Shown: one piece after another, positions 38,916 through 46,558 of the stretch
How the letters are laid out: each line of letters starts with the position of its first letter
Position numbering within the stretch: position 1 is the first letter of the stretch
NCBI RefSeq assembly: GCF_004345325.1
Contig: NZ_SLVJ01000003.1
Location: 186,001-250,000 of the forward strand
Source of the DNA: Acinetobacter calcoaceticus
Lineage (GTDB): Bacteria > Pseudomonadota > Gammaproteobacteria > Pseudomonadales > Moraxellaceae
DNA length: 64,000 nt
Direction of reading: 5' to 3'
Program-made: the position numbers and the translations under genes
Notes under the pieces: generated by a model
What the model was told of the DNA's origin: nothing
The model's input: only the letters and a program-made list of their open reading frames with translations
Database searches by the model: none

Positions 38916-39770
38916 ATGAAACCAATAAAACCAATGAAATTAACAATATTTATCCCGATAATTTTGCTGACTGCTTGTCAAGTCACTGGTGAGCAAACTG
39001 GAATTTATCAAAAAGTATTAGGAAATGTTGGGGTGAGTGTTAAGAATATTCCCTTAGTTGCAAGTGATAATACATTTCATATTTATATACCAAAATCAGA
39101 ATTCAATGAAAGGAGTGCATTGAAGGGGCTGATTGGCTCCCGAGATTTTAAAGGAAATAGAGATGAAAGTTGGAATATAGATCATGTATATTCTTCATCA
39201 TATCGCCAGCTTTTTGAAACTAGAGGAAAGTTGAATTTATGCCACACGATTAGCCCTGCAAATAAACAATCTCCAATAGATAGTAAGTCCTGTAGTGATT
39301 TAACTTTAAATCATGAGATTCAGGTCGTAGATAATGCTTATAAGGTGGTTTTTAAAGCAACCGGTATAGATGTATCTAGTGATAATTATGGTTTTTTTAT
39401 TAAAAATGATGCACCAAATATTCTAAAGCCTGATGGAACATTACAAACGGATAAAATAATTTCTAAGTTTGGCTATACAGATTTTTTTAATAAGAAACTT
39501 AGTATCTCAGTTAATCAATTTCGTTTGAAATATGAAGACAATACGAAAGATAGATTTGAGAATCCAGTCGTATATATGTCTTTTTCTGAACCTAGTAGAG
39601 ATCGGAAAGCGACATTCATATTTAATTGTACGGTATCAGTAGAATATTCAATTAATAGTCCAATGGCTTATTGCCATTATTCAATTTTTGCAAATAACCT
39701 CATCCGTGACTACCGTAGCTACAATACAGAAGCAAGAAGTTTTTTAAACAGCGCAACCAATGGAATTTGA
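38916..39770 (+). CDS. Putative lipoprotein, unknown
   Basis: About 284 residues from the ATG at 38916. The leader MKPIKPMKLTIFIPIILLTAC ends in a lipobox (Cys21), so it is likely a periplasm-facing lipoprotein. The mature part is beta-rich in pattern, with four further cysteines. Met7 (38934) is an alternative start. It lies in a tight series with the genes on both sides; the next gene's possible ATG overlaps its stop. Family not recognised. Confidence 0.55.
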   Translation: MKPIKPMKLTIFIPIILLTACQVTGEQTGIYQKVLGNVGVSVKNIPLVASDNTFHIYIPKSEFNERSALKGLIGSRDFKGNRDESWNIDHVYSSSYRQLFETRGKLNLCHTISPANKQSPIDSKSCSDLTLNHEIQVVDNAYKVVFKATGIDVSSDNYGFFIKNDAPNILKPDGTLQTDKIISKFGYTDFFNKKLSISVNQFRLKYEDNTKDRFENPVVYMSFSEPSRDRKATFIFNCTVSVEYSINSPMAYCHYSIFANNLIRDYRSYNTEARSFLNSATNGI

Positions 39771-39771
39771 T

Positions 39772-40164
39772 ATGAAAAATATTTTTGTAGTGATGATTAG
39801 CAGTTTTGCATCATTTGGGGTTATGGCTCAAAACCTTGAGCTCATGACGGGGGATGCCAATAATGGATATTATATTGATAAAGATAGTATCGAAAAGAAA
39901 GGGCAATATTATCAAGCAAGTTTGGTAATGAAGCACAAGAAAATTGAAAAAACAGAATCACCAAGTGCTGGAACTGTTTCCTATAACCAGCAGATTAATA
40001 TCTTTAAATTTAACTGTATGGATAACTCAAATTATCTTTCTAAAGTGAGTAATTATCTGGATGGAAAATTGGTTTCAAATGATTTTAATCCGAATGCTGA
40101 AAAATTAACTAAAGATGATAGCGGGATGACTGATTTCATTTGTGATAAGTATTTTCCTAAATAA
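39772..40164 (+). CDS. Small exported protein, surface-adhesin-E-like
   Basis: About 130 residues from the ATG at 39772; an ATG at 39760 overlaps the previous stop. A signal peptide (MKNIFVVMISSFASFGVMA) is followed by GYYIDKDSIEKKGQYYQASL. This resembles the surface-adhesin E-like domain of small secreted proteins (pattern Y-x-D-x-x-S-I, then a repeated strand). Two Cys (FNCMDN and FICDKY) may bond. It is the last gene of the AT-rich cluster; a role is not known. Confidence 0.5.
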   Translation: MKNIFVVMISSFASFGVMAQNLELMTGDANNGYYIDKDSIEKKGQYYQASLVMKHKKIEKTESPSAGTVSYNQQINIFKFNCMDNSNYLSKVSNYLDGKLVSNDFNPNAEKLTKDDSGMTDFICDKYFPK

Positions 40165-40292
40165 TTTTTGATCACTTGTATTTGTAAAATGTTCGTTATT
40201 TCAAGTGGTTATGCACTAAAGCGTATTAATAAAAATTATTTTTTGTAGTATGTTTTTGAAATTAAGTTGGTGCGTTTGGGGGCAACACCCCC

Positions 40293-40327
40293 CGTATCAA
40301 TGATAAAACCTCAACGATGTATTGAGT
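40293..40327 (+). pseudogene. Repeat C: second possible Sel1 3' remnant
   Basis: GTATCAATGATAAAACCTCA and ATGTATTGAG match the order and most bases of repeats A and B over about 35 bases. After that the similarity is lost. Confidence 0.35.
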
Positions 40328-40391
40328 TGGGGTTTATCTTTGAACAAGGCACATGAAATAAACTGAGTTTTTAGATATTTGCTTAGCTGCT

Positions 40392-40982
40392 CTAGTACTC
40401 TGGAGTAATAGACTCATGTATAAGTACCGCACCTTTTGGATGTTGATAATCACGACGAATCAGTGCAAGTTGGTGCAGATCATGATAGGCGCTTTGCCAG
40501 TATCCCGCCTGCCGTTGAAGTCCTTCACCAACAAAACCTAAAGTATTGAGTGTCTGAAGTGATTTGGCATTCTGGGTGTGAACTTGAGCTTCAATACGGT
40601 TTAACAGCATGACGTTAAATCCGTAGTGAATTGCAGCAGTTAATGCCTCATGCATATATCCATTACCCCTTGCAAATGGCGCTAACTCATAGCCAATGAC
40701 ACAACTACGCCAACCACGGTTCCACTTGAACAAGCCACAGGTTCCAAGAAAAGTCCGATCTGAACGTCTTTCAATTGCCCAACGCAGTCCAGTTCCTGCT
40801 AGCCACAAATTCTCAACTGTTTGAATCATATTCTCAGCATCGCTTGGATTGGTCATTGGGTCAGTGCCAAACCAGCGCATCCCTTCGGCGTCGCTATGCA
40901 CGGCAAAAAGTGCCGGAGCATCGTCAAGAGATAACTCACGTAATGATAGTCTTTCAGTCGTCAGTATTGGGAAATTATCCAA
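40392..40982 (-). CDS. GNAT-family acetyltransferase (RimJ/RimL type)
   Basis: A 196-residue GNAT protein of the ribosomal-protein N-acetyltransferase type. LTTERLSLRELSLDDAPALF opens the fold, FARGNGYMHEALTAAIHYGF is the acetyl-CoA loop, and NAKSLQTLNTLGFVGEGLQR is the conserved C-terminal block. It lies in the opposite direction between the two VgrG-tail modules, so it is unlikely to belong to them. The substrate is unknown. Confidence 0.85.
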   Translation of the reverse strand: MDNFPILTTERLSLRELSLDDAPALFAVHSDAEGMRWFGTDPMTNPSDAENMIQTVENLWLAGTGLRWAIERRSDRTFLGTCGLFKWNRGWRSCVIGYELAPFARGNGYMHEALTAAIHYGFNVMLLNRIEAQVHTQNAKSLQTLNTLGFVGEGLQRQAGYWQSAYHDLHQLALIRRDYQHPKGAVLIHESITPEY

Positions 40983-41003
40983 ATTAAAAACTCCTTATTT
41001 TAG

Positions 41004-41203
41004 GCATTATTCAGCAGTTTCAGTTTTACTCAGGATTGCGAATTTTATGATCAAGATGAGTTGAGCATCGGCAAGCCATTGGTTATTGTTCTAACATATA
41101 TTGATCGCAGACATGGGCTTTCCTTCTTGCTGAGTTTCACGATGCCAATGATCAAGTGTTGGTTCAATTATTTTTAGGTAGCCTTATTATTTTAACCAGA
41201 TGA
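41004..41203 (+). pseudogene. Decayed reading frame before the second VgrG-tail gene
   Basis: An open stretch from 41004 reads FYDQDELSIGKPLVIVLTYI. Near 41105 the sense shifts by one frame and continues AFLLAEFHDANDQVLVQLFL to a stop at 41203. The two parts look like one former protein C-terminus. No start codon is evident. Family not recognised. Confidence 0.3.
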
Positions 41204-41379
41204 AGTTGTACATCAATTTCATGCTGATGATCAAATAGTTTTCGATGCAACTCCGCATCATTAACTCAAACCTTAGTCTGCCACTCGGTCAGAAAACCCA
41301 ACTACACGATGTAGCGCATTTCACCCCGCAGCGCTGCATGTTAGAACAGTCATTCGCATCAGCATGATCAGGAAAGCGT

Positions 41380-41997
41380 ATGGCAGGCGGATCACAAATC
41401 ATCATCTCAAAAGATGGCATACAGATCATCACCCCACAAAAGTTTGAAGTTAAAGCAGGACAACATCTTTTTCGGGCGGGTGAACCAGTGCTGATGCCAC
41501 AACGGGTATTGCCCACAGCGATCAGCGATTATAGCAATCAATTTAATTATCAAATCCCTCGTGCAGTATTCACAAGCAATCAAGTAAATACCGACCAAAC
41601 TGACACAGATTTCAACCATACTGAGATTACAAATGATATTTATGCCCGTCAGGCAGATGGTCGCAATAGCATGCATGCTTTCGTACTGGATAGGGAGTCA
41701 GGAAAGTTACTGGCACAGCAGCAATTGGATGCTTCTGCGCTGATCGCTGCTGCTGAGCCATCCAATCAACATGCCACTACAGTCGATCGCGCTGCTACGA
41801 CGCTAGAAACCCAGCGATTTTTCACAGCAAGGCCTCAGGCTGTATTGGGATTACTGACCCTGAGTCGACAGGTTCGGGTGCTTCAAAGCCCGACTCAAGC
41901 AGGCGGCGATGATCCGCTATTAGAAGAAGCTCTTGGTCTAGATGATGAATTAAGTTCATCCCCTAGCATCCATCCTTCAACGACGAAGGAACCTTAA
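41380..41997 (+). CDS. Second stand-alone VgrG C-terminal tail protein
   Basis: A 205-residue protein that starts with the same DUF2345-end block as the protein at 34613 (GGSQIIISKDGIQIIT, then AGQHLFRAGEP). After this the two sequences differ; here a Thr/Gln/Asn-rich linker leads to TARPQAVLGLLTLSRQVRVL and a disordered acidic end. AGGAAA lies four bases ahead of the ATG. The GH108 muramidase gene starts one base after its stop, so the two are translationally coupled. It is probably an adaptor that loads the muramidase on a secretion spike (inferred). Confidence 0.65.
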   Translation: MAGGSQIIISKDGIQIITPQKFEVKAGQHLFRAGEPVLMPQRVLPTAISDYSNQFNYQIPRAVFTSNQVNTDQTDTDFNHTEITNDIYARQADGRNSMHAFVLDRESGKLLAQQQLDASALIAAAEPSNQHATTVDRAATTLETQRFFTARPQAVLGLLTLSRQVRVLQSPTQAGGDDPLLEEALGLDDELSSSPSIHPSTTKEP

Positions 41998-41998
41998 T

Positions 41999-43153
41999 AT
42001 GGCGAGTCTCGTGCTGGTGCATGTCAAAGTCTTGGATGTGGATGGGGAGGTGATGTCGGGCTTTCCGATCATCCGTGGACCGAAAAATGGCAGAATGGCA
42101 CCCGAAGCCTATACTGATCAAGAAGGTATCTTGAGCTTTCTTGCCTCGCCAAATCGAGATATAGAGTTGAAATTTCTTAGCCTCAATGACCAGTTTGAGT
42201 TAGGCTATGACTGTCGTTCCAGTCAAAGTACAACTCAGCATCGTGTGCAACTCGATCTGCAACGTGTGCAATATCGTGCCACAACCCAGTTGCGTTGGCT
42301 GAGTCAATACAGCCAGAGCTTGATCCCACATAGCTCATTTCAAATGAAAAGTCCTAGAGGTGTGGGTGTAATCAACACTGCTACCGGTGAGGCCGAAATC
42401 CAATCCATCATCGGGGAGCCGATTGAACTGCGTTATCTCTATCCCGATGGCGACACGGTTTCCGAGCCGATCATCTATAGCGCCACACGGCTCGATCCTC
42501 AGCCACTGAGTATTGAAGTGGATCTATTGCTTAATCAGGCCGATACCGATGTCGAGCAACCGACCACACCCGATCAGGTGGACATGAGCACTGTGGACTG
42601 TACAGCCAAGTTTCACAAAATCTCTAAGATCGTACTGGCGCATGAAGGTGGATATGTCAACGACCCACAAGATTCTGGTGGAGCGACCAATAAAGGGATC
42701 GCATGGCAGACGTGGATGGCCTATGCGCAAAGTGATTTGGGCCTTGCGCCAACCCGTGCCAATCTCCAAGCCATCAGTGATGATCAAGCTGAAATCATTT
42801 ATCGTAAACGCTATTGGGAGCCGAAAGGCTTTTGTCAAATTGCAGATGATCGGGTGGGCTTGATGGTTTATGACTGGACCATTACCTCAGGAGGGGCGGC
42901 CAAAGAAGTGCAGAAATTACTGATCAACCAATACCAGCAATCGATTGCGCTCGATGGGGCTATGGGGATCAAGACCATACAGGCTTTAAATGCCGTGGCT
43001 GATCAGCAGGCCTTATTAAATGCCATTACCAAGCTGAGGCAACTGTATTACACCGCTTTGGCATTTCGCGCCAATGGTGAGAAATCGAAGAATTATAAAT
43101 TTTTAAAAGGCTGGTTAAATCGAGTCAATGATTGCTTAACGGTGGCCTTATGA
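41999..43153 (+). CDS. GH108-type muramidase with TTR/Ig-like N-terminal domain, candidate type VI effector
   Basis: A 384-residue protein. Residues 1-85 and about 95-175 are beta-rich TTR/Ig-like modules (VKVLDVDGEVMSGFPIIRGP). Residues 205-300 are a glycoside hydrolase 108 domain with the catalytic Glu in LAHEGGYVNDPQDSGGATN (Glu216). Residues 305-384 match the peptidoglycan-binding domain that follows in this family (LDGAMGIKTIQALN). It should cleave glycan strands of peptidoglycan. There is no signal peptide, holin or other phage gene nearby. The gene before encodes a VgrG tail, which favours type VI delivery. Confidence 0.75.
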   Translation: MASLVLVHVKVLDVDGEVMSGFPIIRGPKNGRMAPEAYTDQEGILSFLASPNRDIELKFLSLNDQFELGYDCRSSQSTTQHRVQLDLQRVQYRATTQLRWLSQYSQSLIPHSSFQMKSPRGVGVINTATGEAEIQSIIGEPIELRYLYPDGDTVSEPIIYSATRLDPQPLSIEVDLLLNQADTDVEQPTTPDQVDMSTVDCTAKFHKISKIVLAHEGGYVNDPQDSGGATNKGIAWQTWMAYAQSDLGLAPTRANLQAISDDQAEIIYRKRYWEPKGFCQIADDRVGLMVYDWTITSGGAAKEVQKLLINQYQQSIALDGAMGIKTIQALNAVADQQALLNAITKLRQLYYTALAFRANGEKSKNYKFLKGWLNRVNDCLTVAL

Positions 43154-43920
43154 ACAACAAGCTAGATGGTTTTAGCGATCCATTGCCTTCTGTTAAATCC
43201 ACTCTCAGTCTACTGCTGCGGGTGTTGATCTTGATGAGCTTATTGAGCCTGCTGAGTATTGAGTTGGGTTTAGCGCAGGTCTATGCACAGGTGGAAGCCC
43301 AAGCGAATGTACAAGAGCATGTTCAAGTTGATGCAGCTGAAAATAGCTTAAAAGGCAGTTGGGTCGAGGTGGCTGCAGCCAATGCCGAAGGCATACCCAT
43401 GCATGTATTTAGTCTAGACATTGATCGTGCAGATGAGAATATCTCAGGCAACTATTGTTATGTATCCAACTATGGCAACCGCATTGAGTGCAAGCATGCT
43501 TTTAAGGGCAAGCGTCTTGCTGCGGATCGTTATCAGATTAGTTTTGGTGGTGCACTTACTGGCGCCGTGGCTGAGTTGCGCTGGCTAAATGCCGTAGACG
43601 CACAGGTGCCGCAGAATAAAAGTGCTGTGCAATTACTGTGGACCTTGATTCAATATCCACGCAAGGCCGATATAAGTATGCCAACCTTGGCACGTCTAAG
43701 CCCGCAGCAGGCAAATGCACGCGAACAAGACCGAGAGAGTTATCTCATGATCCAAGCCCAGCGCGCCTATCTTTATAAGGCCGCAGATCCTGCAACTCAA
43801 ACCCAGTCATATCTGATTAAGGGGGATAAAGTGCTGGAAATGAATCGCCGCAAGGGCTGGGTCGAAGTGGAATATAAAGGCCAGACGGTGGGGTGGATAC
43901 AGACTGCAGACCTACAATAG
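43150..43920 (+). CDS. Secreted SH3-like protein, candidate muramidase immunity protein
   Basis: About 256 residues from the ATG at 43150, which overlaps the muramidase stop as ATGA, a sign of coupled translation. A signal-anchor or signal peptide (LLLRVLILMSLLSLLSIEL, about 17-40) leads to a beta-rich domain with YCYVSNYGNRIECKH, where two Cys may bond. The C-terminal 60 residues (AYLYKAADPATQTQSYLIKG, then VEVEYKGQTVGWIQ) are a bacterial SH3 domain. Position and export fit an immunity protein against the preceding muramidase; this is inferred. Confidence 0.6.
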   Translation: MNNKLDGFSDPLPSVKSTLSLLLRVLILMSLLSLLSIELGLAQVYAQVEAQANVQEHVQVDAAENSLKGSWVEVAAANAEGIPMHVFSLDIDRADENISGNYCYVSNYGNRIECKHAFKGKRLAADRYQISFGGALTGAVAELRWLNAVDAQVPQNKSAVQLLWTLIQYPRKADISMPTLARLSPQQANAREQDRESYLMIQAQRAYLYKAADPATQTQSYLIKGDKVLEMNRRKGWVEVEYKGQTVGWIQTADLQ

Positions 43921-43932
43921 ACTGCAGATCTA

Positions 43933-43963
43933 CATCAGGCTGAAGATGTACAACAGCCTGATG
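43933..43963. terminator. Hairpin between converging genes
   Basis: CATCAGGCTG, 11-base loop, CAGCCTGATG. No clear T-run follows, so its role as a terminator is uncertain. Confidence 0.4.
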
Positions 43964-44008
43964 GATTGTAAATTAAGTTAAATTGTTTTATGGCCTCAGT
44001 AGGGTGGC

Positions 44009-45406
44009 TTAGTTCGGTTGTTTACCGATACTTTTACATTCACCTGTACCCTCTATACAGATTTTGGCATAGCCCAAATTGGCCAGATTGCTATTGCTCA
44101 ATTGCGCGCTATTGCCTTGTTTCGACGCCGTGCCATTTGGGCTGCTATAACTGATTTTGGTACTCAAGTTATTGCTATTGCCATATTGGGCACTGCTTTG
44201 AGATGTGTTTGGAGACGCGCTTGATGAAGAAGGTTGAGCATAACCTTGAGACGTGCTCTGTGGGTTGGTCACTTGACCGCTAAAACTTAAGATATCTTGA
44301 GCCATAGTCTGGCCGAGTTTCTGATATCCCGAAGCGGAAAAATGTACCCCATCGCGACGTGCATCGCCTTGGTTGATCCACGACTTCATCGAGCATGAAC
44401 CGCCCATGGCCTGCTGCCAATCCCAGAACAAGGTGTTTTGTTGTTGGGCAACTTCACGTTGCATTTGCTGCATGGCGCTGAGTTTGATTGGGCGTGTGCC
44501 ACATGATCCAGCAATGTTTTTTAGGCTCTCAGGTGCAGAGACCAGCATAATTGCTGTGGCAGGACTGGCCTGACGGATAGCGCGAATTTGCTCGATCAAT
44601 ACTTGGCGAGCTTGGTCAACATCTAAGTTGTTGTTATAGGCTTCATTGGTGCCATAGGCCAAAACCATGAGATCAGGGGCAACGGCTTTGATCTCTTGCT
44701 GCCAACCTTGACGGTTCCAACGATTCCAAATTGATAATTGTGCGCCATTAATCCCGATGGCTGAGACAACGGCACCTTTGCCATTTTCATTTTGTGCCCA
44801 CCAACCGCCAAGCGCAGTGTTACTGACTTGCTGCGCTTGGAGTGTGAAAGGCAGTTGTGCATTGAACTCTGCCATTTGCCAACTGCCATTTTTGACAGGC
44901 GCTTCGATACTAATGCGACGACCTTGGGCATCAGTACCGACCAGCGCAGCATCACCTGCTGCTTGACGAATACTGACTTTGATTTTTTGAGCCGCTTCAT
45001 ATTTTTTGGCTTTGATGGTCAGGCTAGAACCTGCATATTGCGGCACTGCCAATAGGCCACCAAAGGCATAGTTATCATTGTGTTGGGTACGACTAGATAT
45101 TGGCTGCCAACCACTGTTGTCATAGCCATAACGCACCAAACGGTGGCCAGTAAAATACATCGGCATACCCCAACCCATACCACCATTGCCGAGTCGAGAT
45201 TGTAGTTGTTGACGCAGTGCATCTGTCATTTCATCTGCAGCGGTATGTGAATCACCGATTTGTACCAGGTGAACGCTGTTATTTTGAATCGCTTTGATCA
45301 GTTTTTGACTATTTGGTTCATTAAAATTACTGAGATTTGAAGCGAAGGTACTCGGACTAAGGGAGAGCGTCAATAAAGATAAACTGCATAAGTGTTTTAA
45401 TTTCAT
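44009..45406 (-). CDS. Secreted SGNH-hydrolase-type esterase/O-acetyltransferase
   Basis: A 465-residue protein with a signal peptide (to about residue 22) and SGNH fold motifs: block I LVQIGDSHTAADEM with the catalytic Ser, GTNEAYN, and the Asp/His pair in DGVHFSASG. A Ser/Gln-rich linker (about 380-440) precedes a short Cys-containing end (AKICIEGTGECK). Layout and partners resemble PatB/Ape1-type peptidoglycan O-acetyl enzymes. It is the third gene of an MBOAT/SGNH/SGNH set. Whether it adds or removes acetyl groups is not clear. Confidence 0.7.
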   Translation of the reverse strand: MKLKHLCSLSLLTLSLSPSTFASNLSNFNEPNSQKLIKAIQNNSVHLVQIGDSHTAADEMTDALRQQLQSRLGNGGMGWGMPMYFTGHRLVRYGYDNSGWQPISSRTQHNDNYAFGGLLAVPQYAGSSLTIKAKKYEAAQKIKVSIRQAAGDAALVGTDAQGRRISIEAPVKNGSWQMAEFNAQLPFTLQAQQVSNTALGGWWAQNENGKGAVVSAIGINGAQLSIWNRWNRQGWQQEIKAVAPDLMVLAYGTNEAYNNNLDVDQARQVLIEQIRAIRQASPATAIMLVSAPESLKNIAGSCGTRPIKLSAMQQMQREVAQQQNTLFWDWQQAMGGSCSMKSWINQGDARRDGVHFSASGYQKLGQTMAQDILSFSGQVTNPQSTSQGYAQPSSSSASPNTSQSSAQYGNSNNLSTKISYSSPNGTASKQGNSAQLSNSNLANLGYAKICIEGTGECKSIGKQPN

Positions 45407-45445
45407 CGTAATTGACCTGTGAGAAAGACATGATTAAGTGGTCGT

Positions 45446-46558
45446 TTAACTGACCACTTTAATATGCTGTTCAATAGTTTTAGCAAGGGTTTTTTGACCT
45501 TCAGTTGAAAAGTGAATGCCATCAGCGGTCCTCATTTTAACTGAAACCCCATCTTGAATCAGGTAGTCACTGTAAACATTATTCGGCGTACCTAAAATCG
45601 AGCGGGCATCAATCGAGAATGCATGGTGTTTTTCAACTTCACTACTGATGACTTGATTGAGATAAATCATCTGATCATTCAAACTGTCTTTACGCATATT
45701 GGGTGGACTCAACCACATCACTTTGACGTTATGCTGTTGTGCATTTTGAATAATTTCGGCGATATGTGAACGATAAATACTTTCCCATTCTGGTGACTTA
45801 AATTTCAGATATGCGCCACCTTGAGGGTTGGGAATATCCCACGGATCATTGGGACCCAAGAAAACCACCAGTATTTTAATCTGTGGATTACTGGCGAGGG
45901 TGTCTTTAATGGTTTGCGGCCAGTTAAAGAAACTTGGATAAGATAAACCGGTGCTTTGCTTGCTGAGATTGACACTTTTAATCTCATACTGTTGCAGTAA
46001 ATGCTTTTGTACAAAAGGCGCAACCCCTTGCATCAAAGAGTCACCAGCAAAAAAGATCTGATCAGTTTTGCTTAAACTAAATTGATCCAATAGCGCTTCT
46101 TTTTCACGTGCTTCTGCCTCTAGAGCCAAGCGTTGTTGTTCTTGCTGTTTTTTCAGTGCCAGTTGTTGTTTAAACTCAGGGGTATAGGCATAGCCCTGAT
46201 TAAAATTATCAATTTGGGCATCATTAAATGTGCTAATGGCATTTTTAATCTCATCATGCTGTGCATAGAGCATGTTGCCAATCTCACCACCAAAGGTCCA
46301 CGCAGTGTAATCATCCAATTCAGCAAGGGGGCTCGGTTGATGATAGGTCTGTTGGAAATAGGCATTGACCGAATTTTGCATCACCCATAGGCTGACCAAA
46401 GCAAACAGCACCAAGCTGATCAGCGCATAAATAAACTGCTGCTTATGCGGATCTGATGCCTTCGGTGGCAAGGATTGCTCCTGTTTTGAATTTGATTCAG
46501 GCGCTTCGAAATCAAAGTCCGGTTCGTATTGATCAGGGGAGTGATTAGAAGTTTGCAT
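45446..46558 (-). CDS. Membrane-anchored SGNH (DUF459-like) protein
   Basis: A 370-residue protein with a cytoplasmic N-terminus of about 35 residues, one membrane helix (about 42-62), and a periplasmic SGNH domain. FFAGDSLMQGVAPFVQKHL carries the catalytic Ser, LVVFLGPNDPWDI is block III, and DGIHFSTEGQ has the Asp/His pair. This is the DUF459 type often paired with MBOAT acyltransferases. Its start overlaps the upstream MBOAT gene by 14 bases, so they are translationally coupled. Confidence 0.75.
   Translation of the reverse strand: MQTSNHSPDQYEPDFDFEAPESNSKQEQSLPPKASDPHKQQFIYALISLVLFALVSLWVMQNSVNAYFQQTYHQPSPLAELDDYTAWTFGGEIGNMLYAQHDEIKNAISTFNDAQIDNFNQGYAYTPEFKQQLALKKQQEQQRLALEAEAREKEALLDQFSLSKTDQIFFAGDSLMQGVAPFVQKHLLQQYEIKSVNLSKQSTGLSYPSFFNWPQTIKDTLASNPQIKILVVFLGPNDPWDIPNPQGGAYLKFKSPEWESIYRSHIAEIIQNAQQHNVKVMWLSPPNMRKDSLNDQMIYLNQVISSEVEKHHAFSIDARSILGTPNNVYSDYLIQDGVSVKMRTADGIHFSTEGQKTLAKTIEQHIKVVS

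Noticed and set aside
41999..43153. GH108 gene as part of a prophage lysis cassette
   Set aside because: No holin, spanin, capsid, tail or integrase genes are nearby, and the protein has extra N-terminal modules and a VgrG-tail gene in front.
34613..43920. A complete type VI secretion system
   Set aside because: No sheath, Hcp, baseplate, TssM-like or ClpV genes are present; only tail-like adaptors and candidate cargo are seen.
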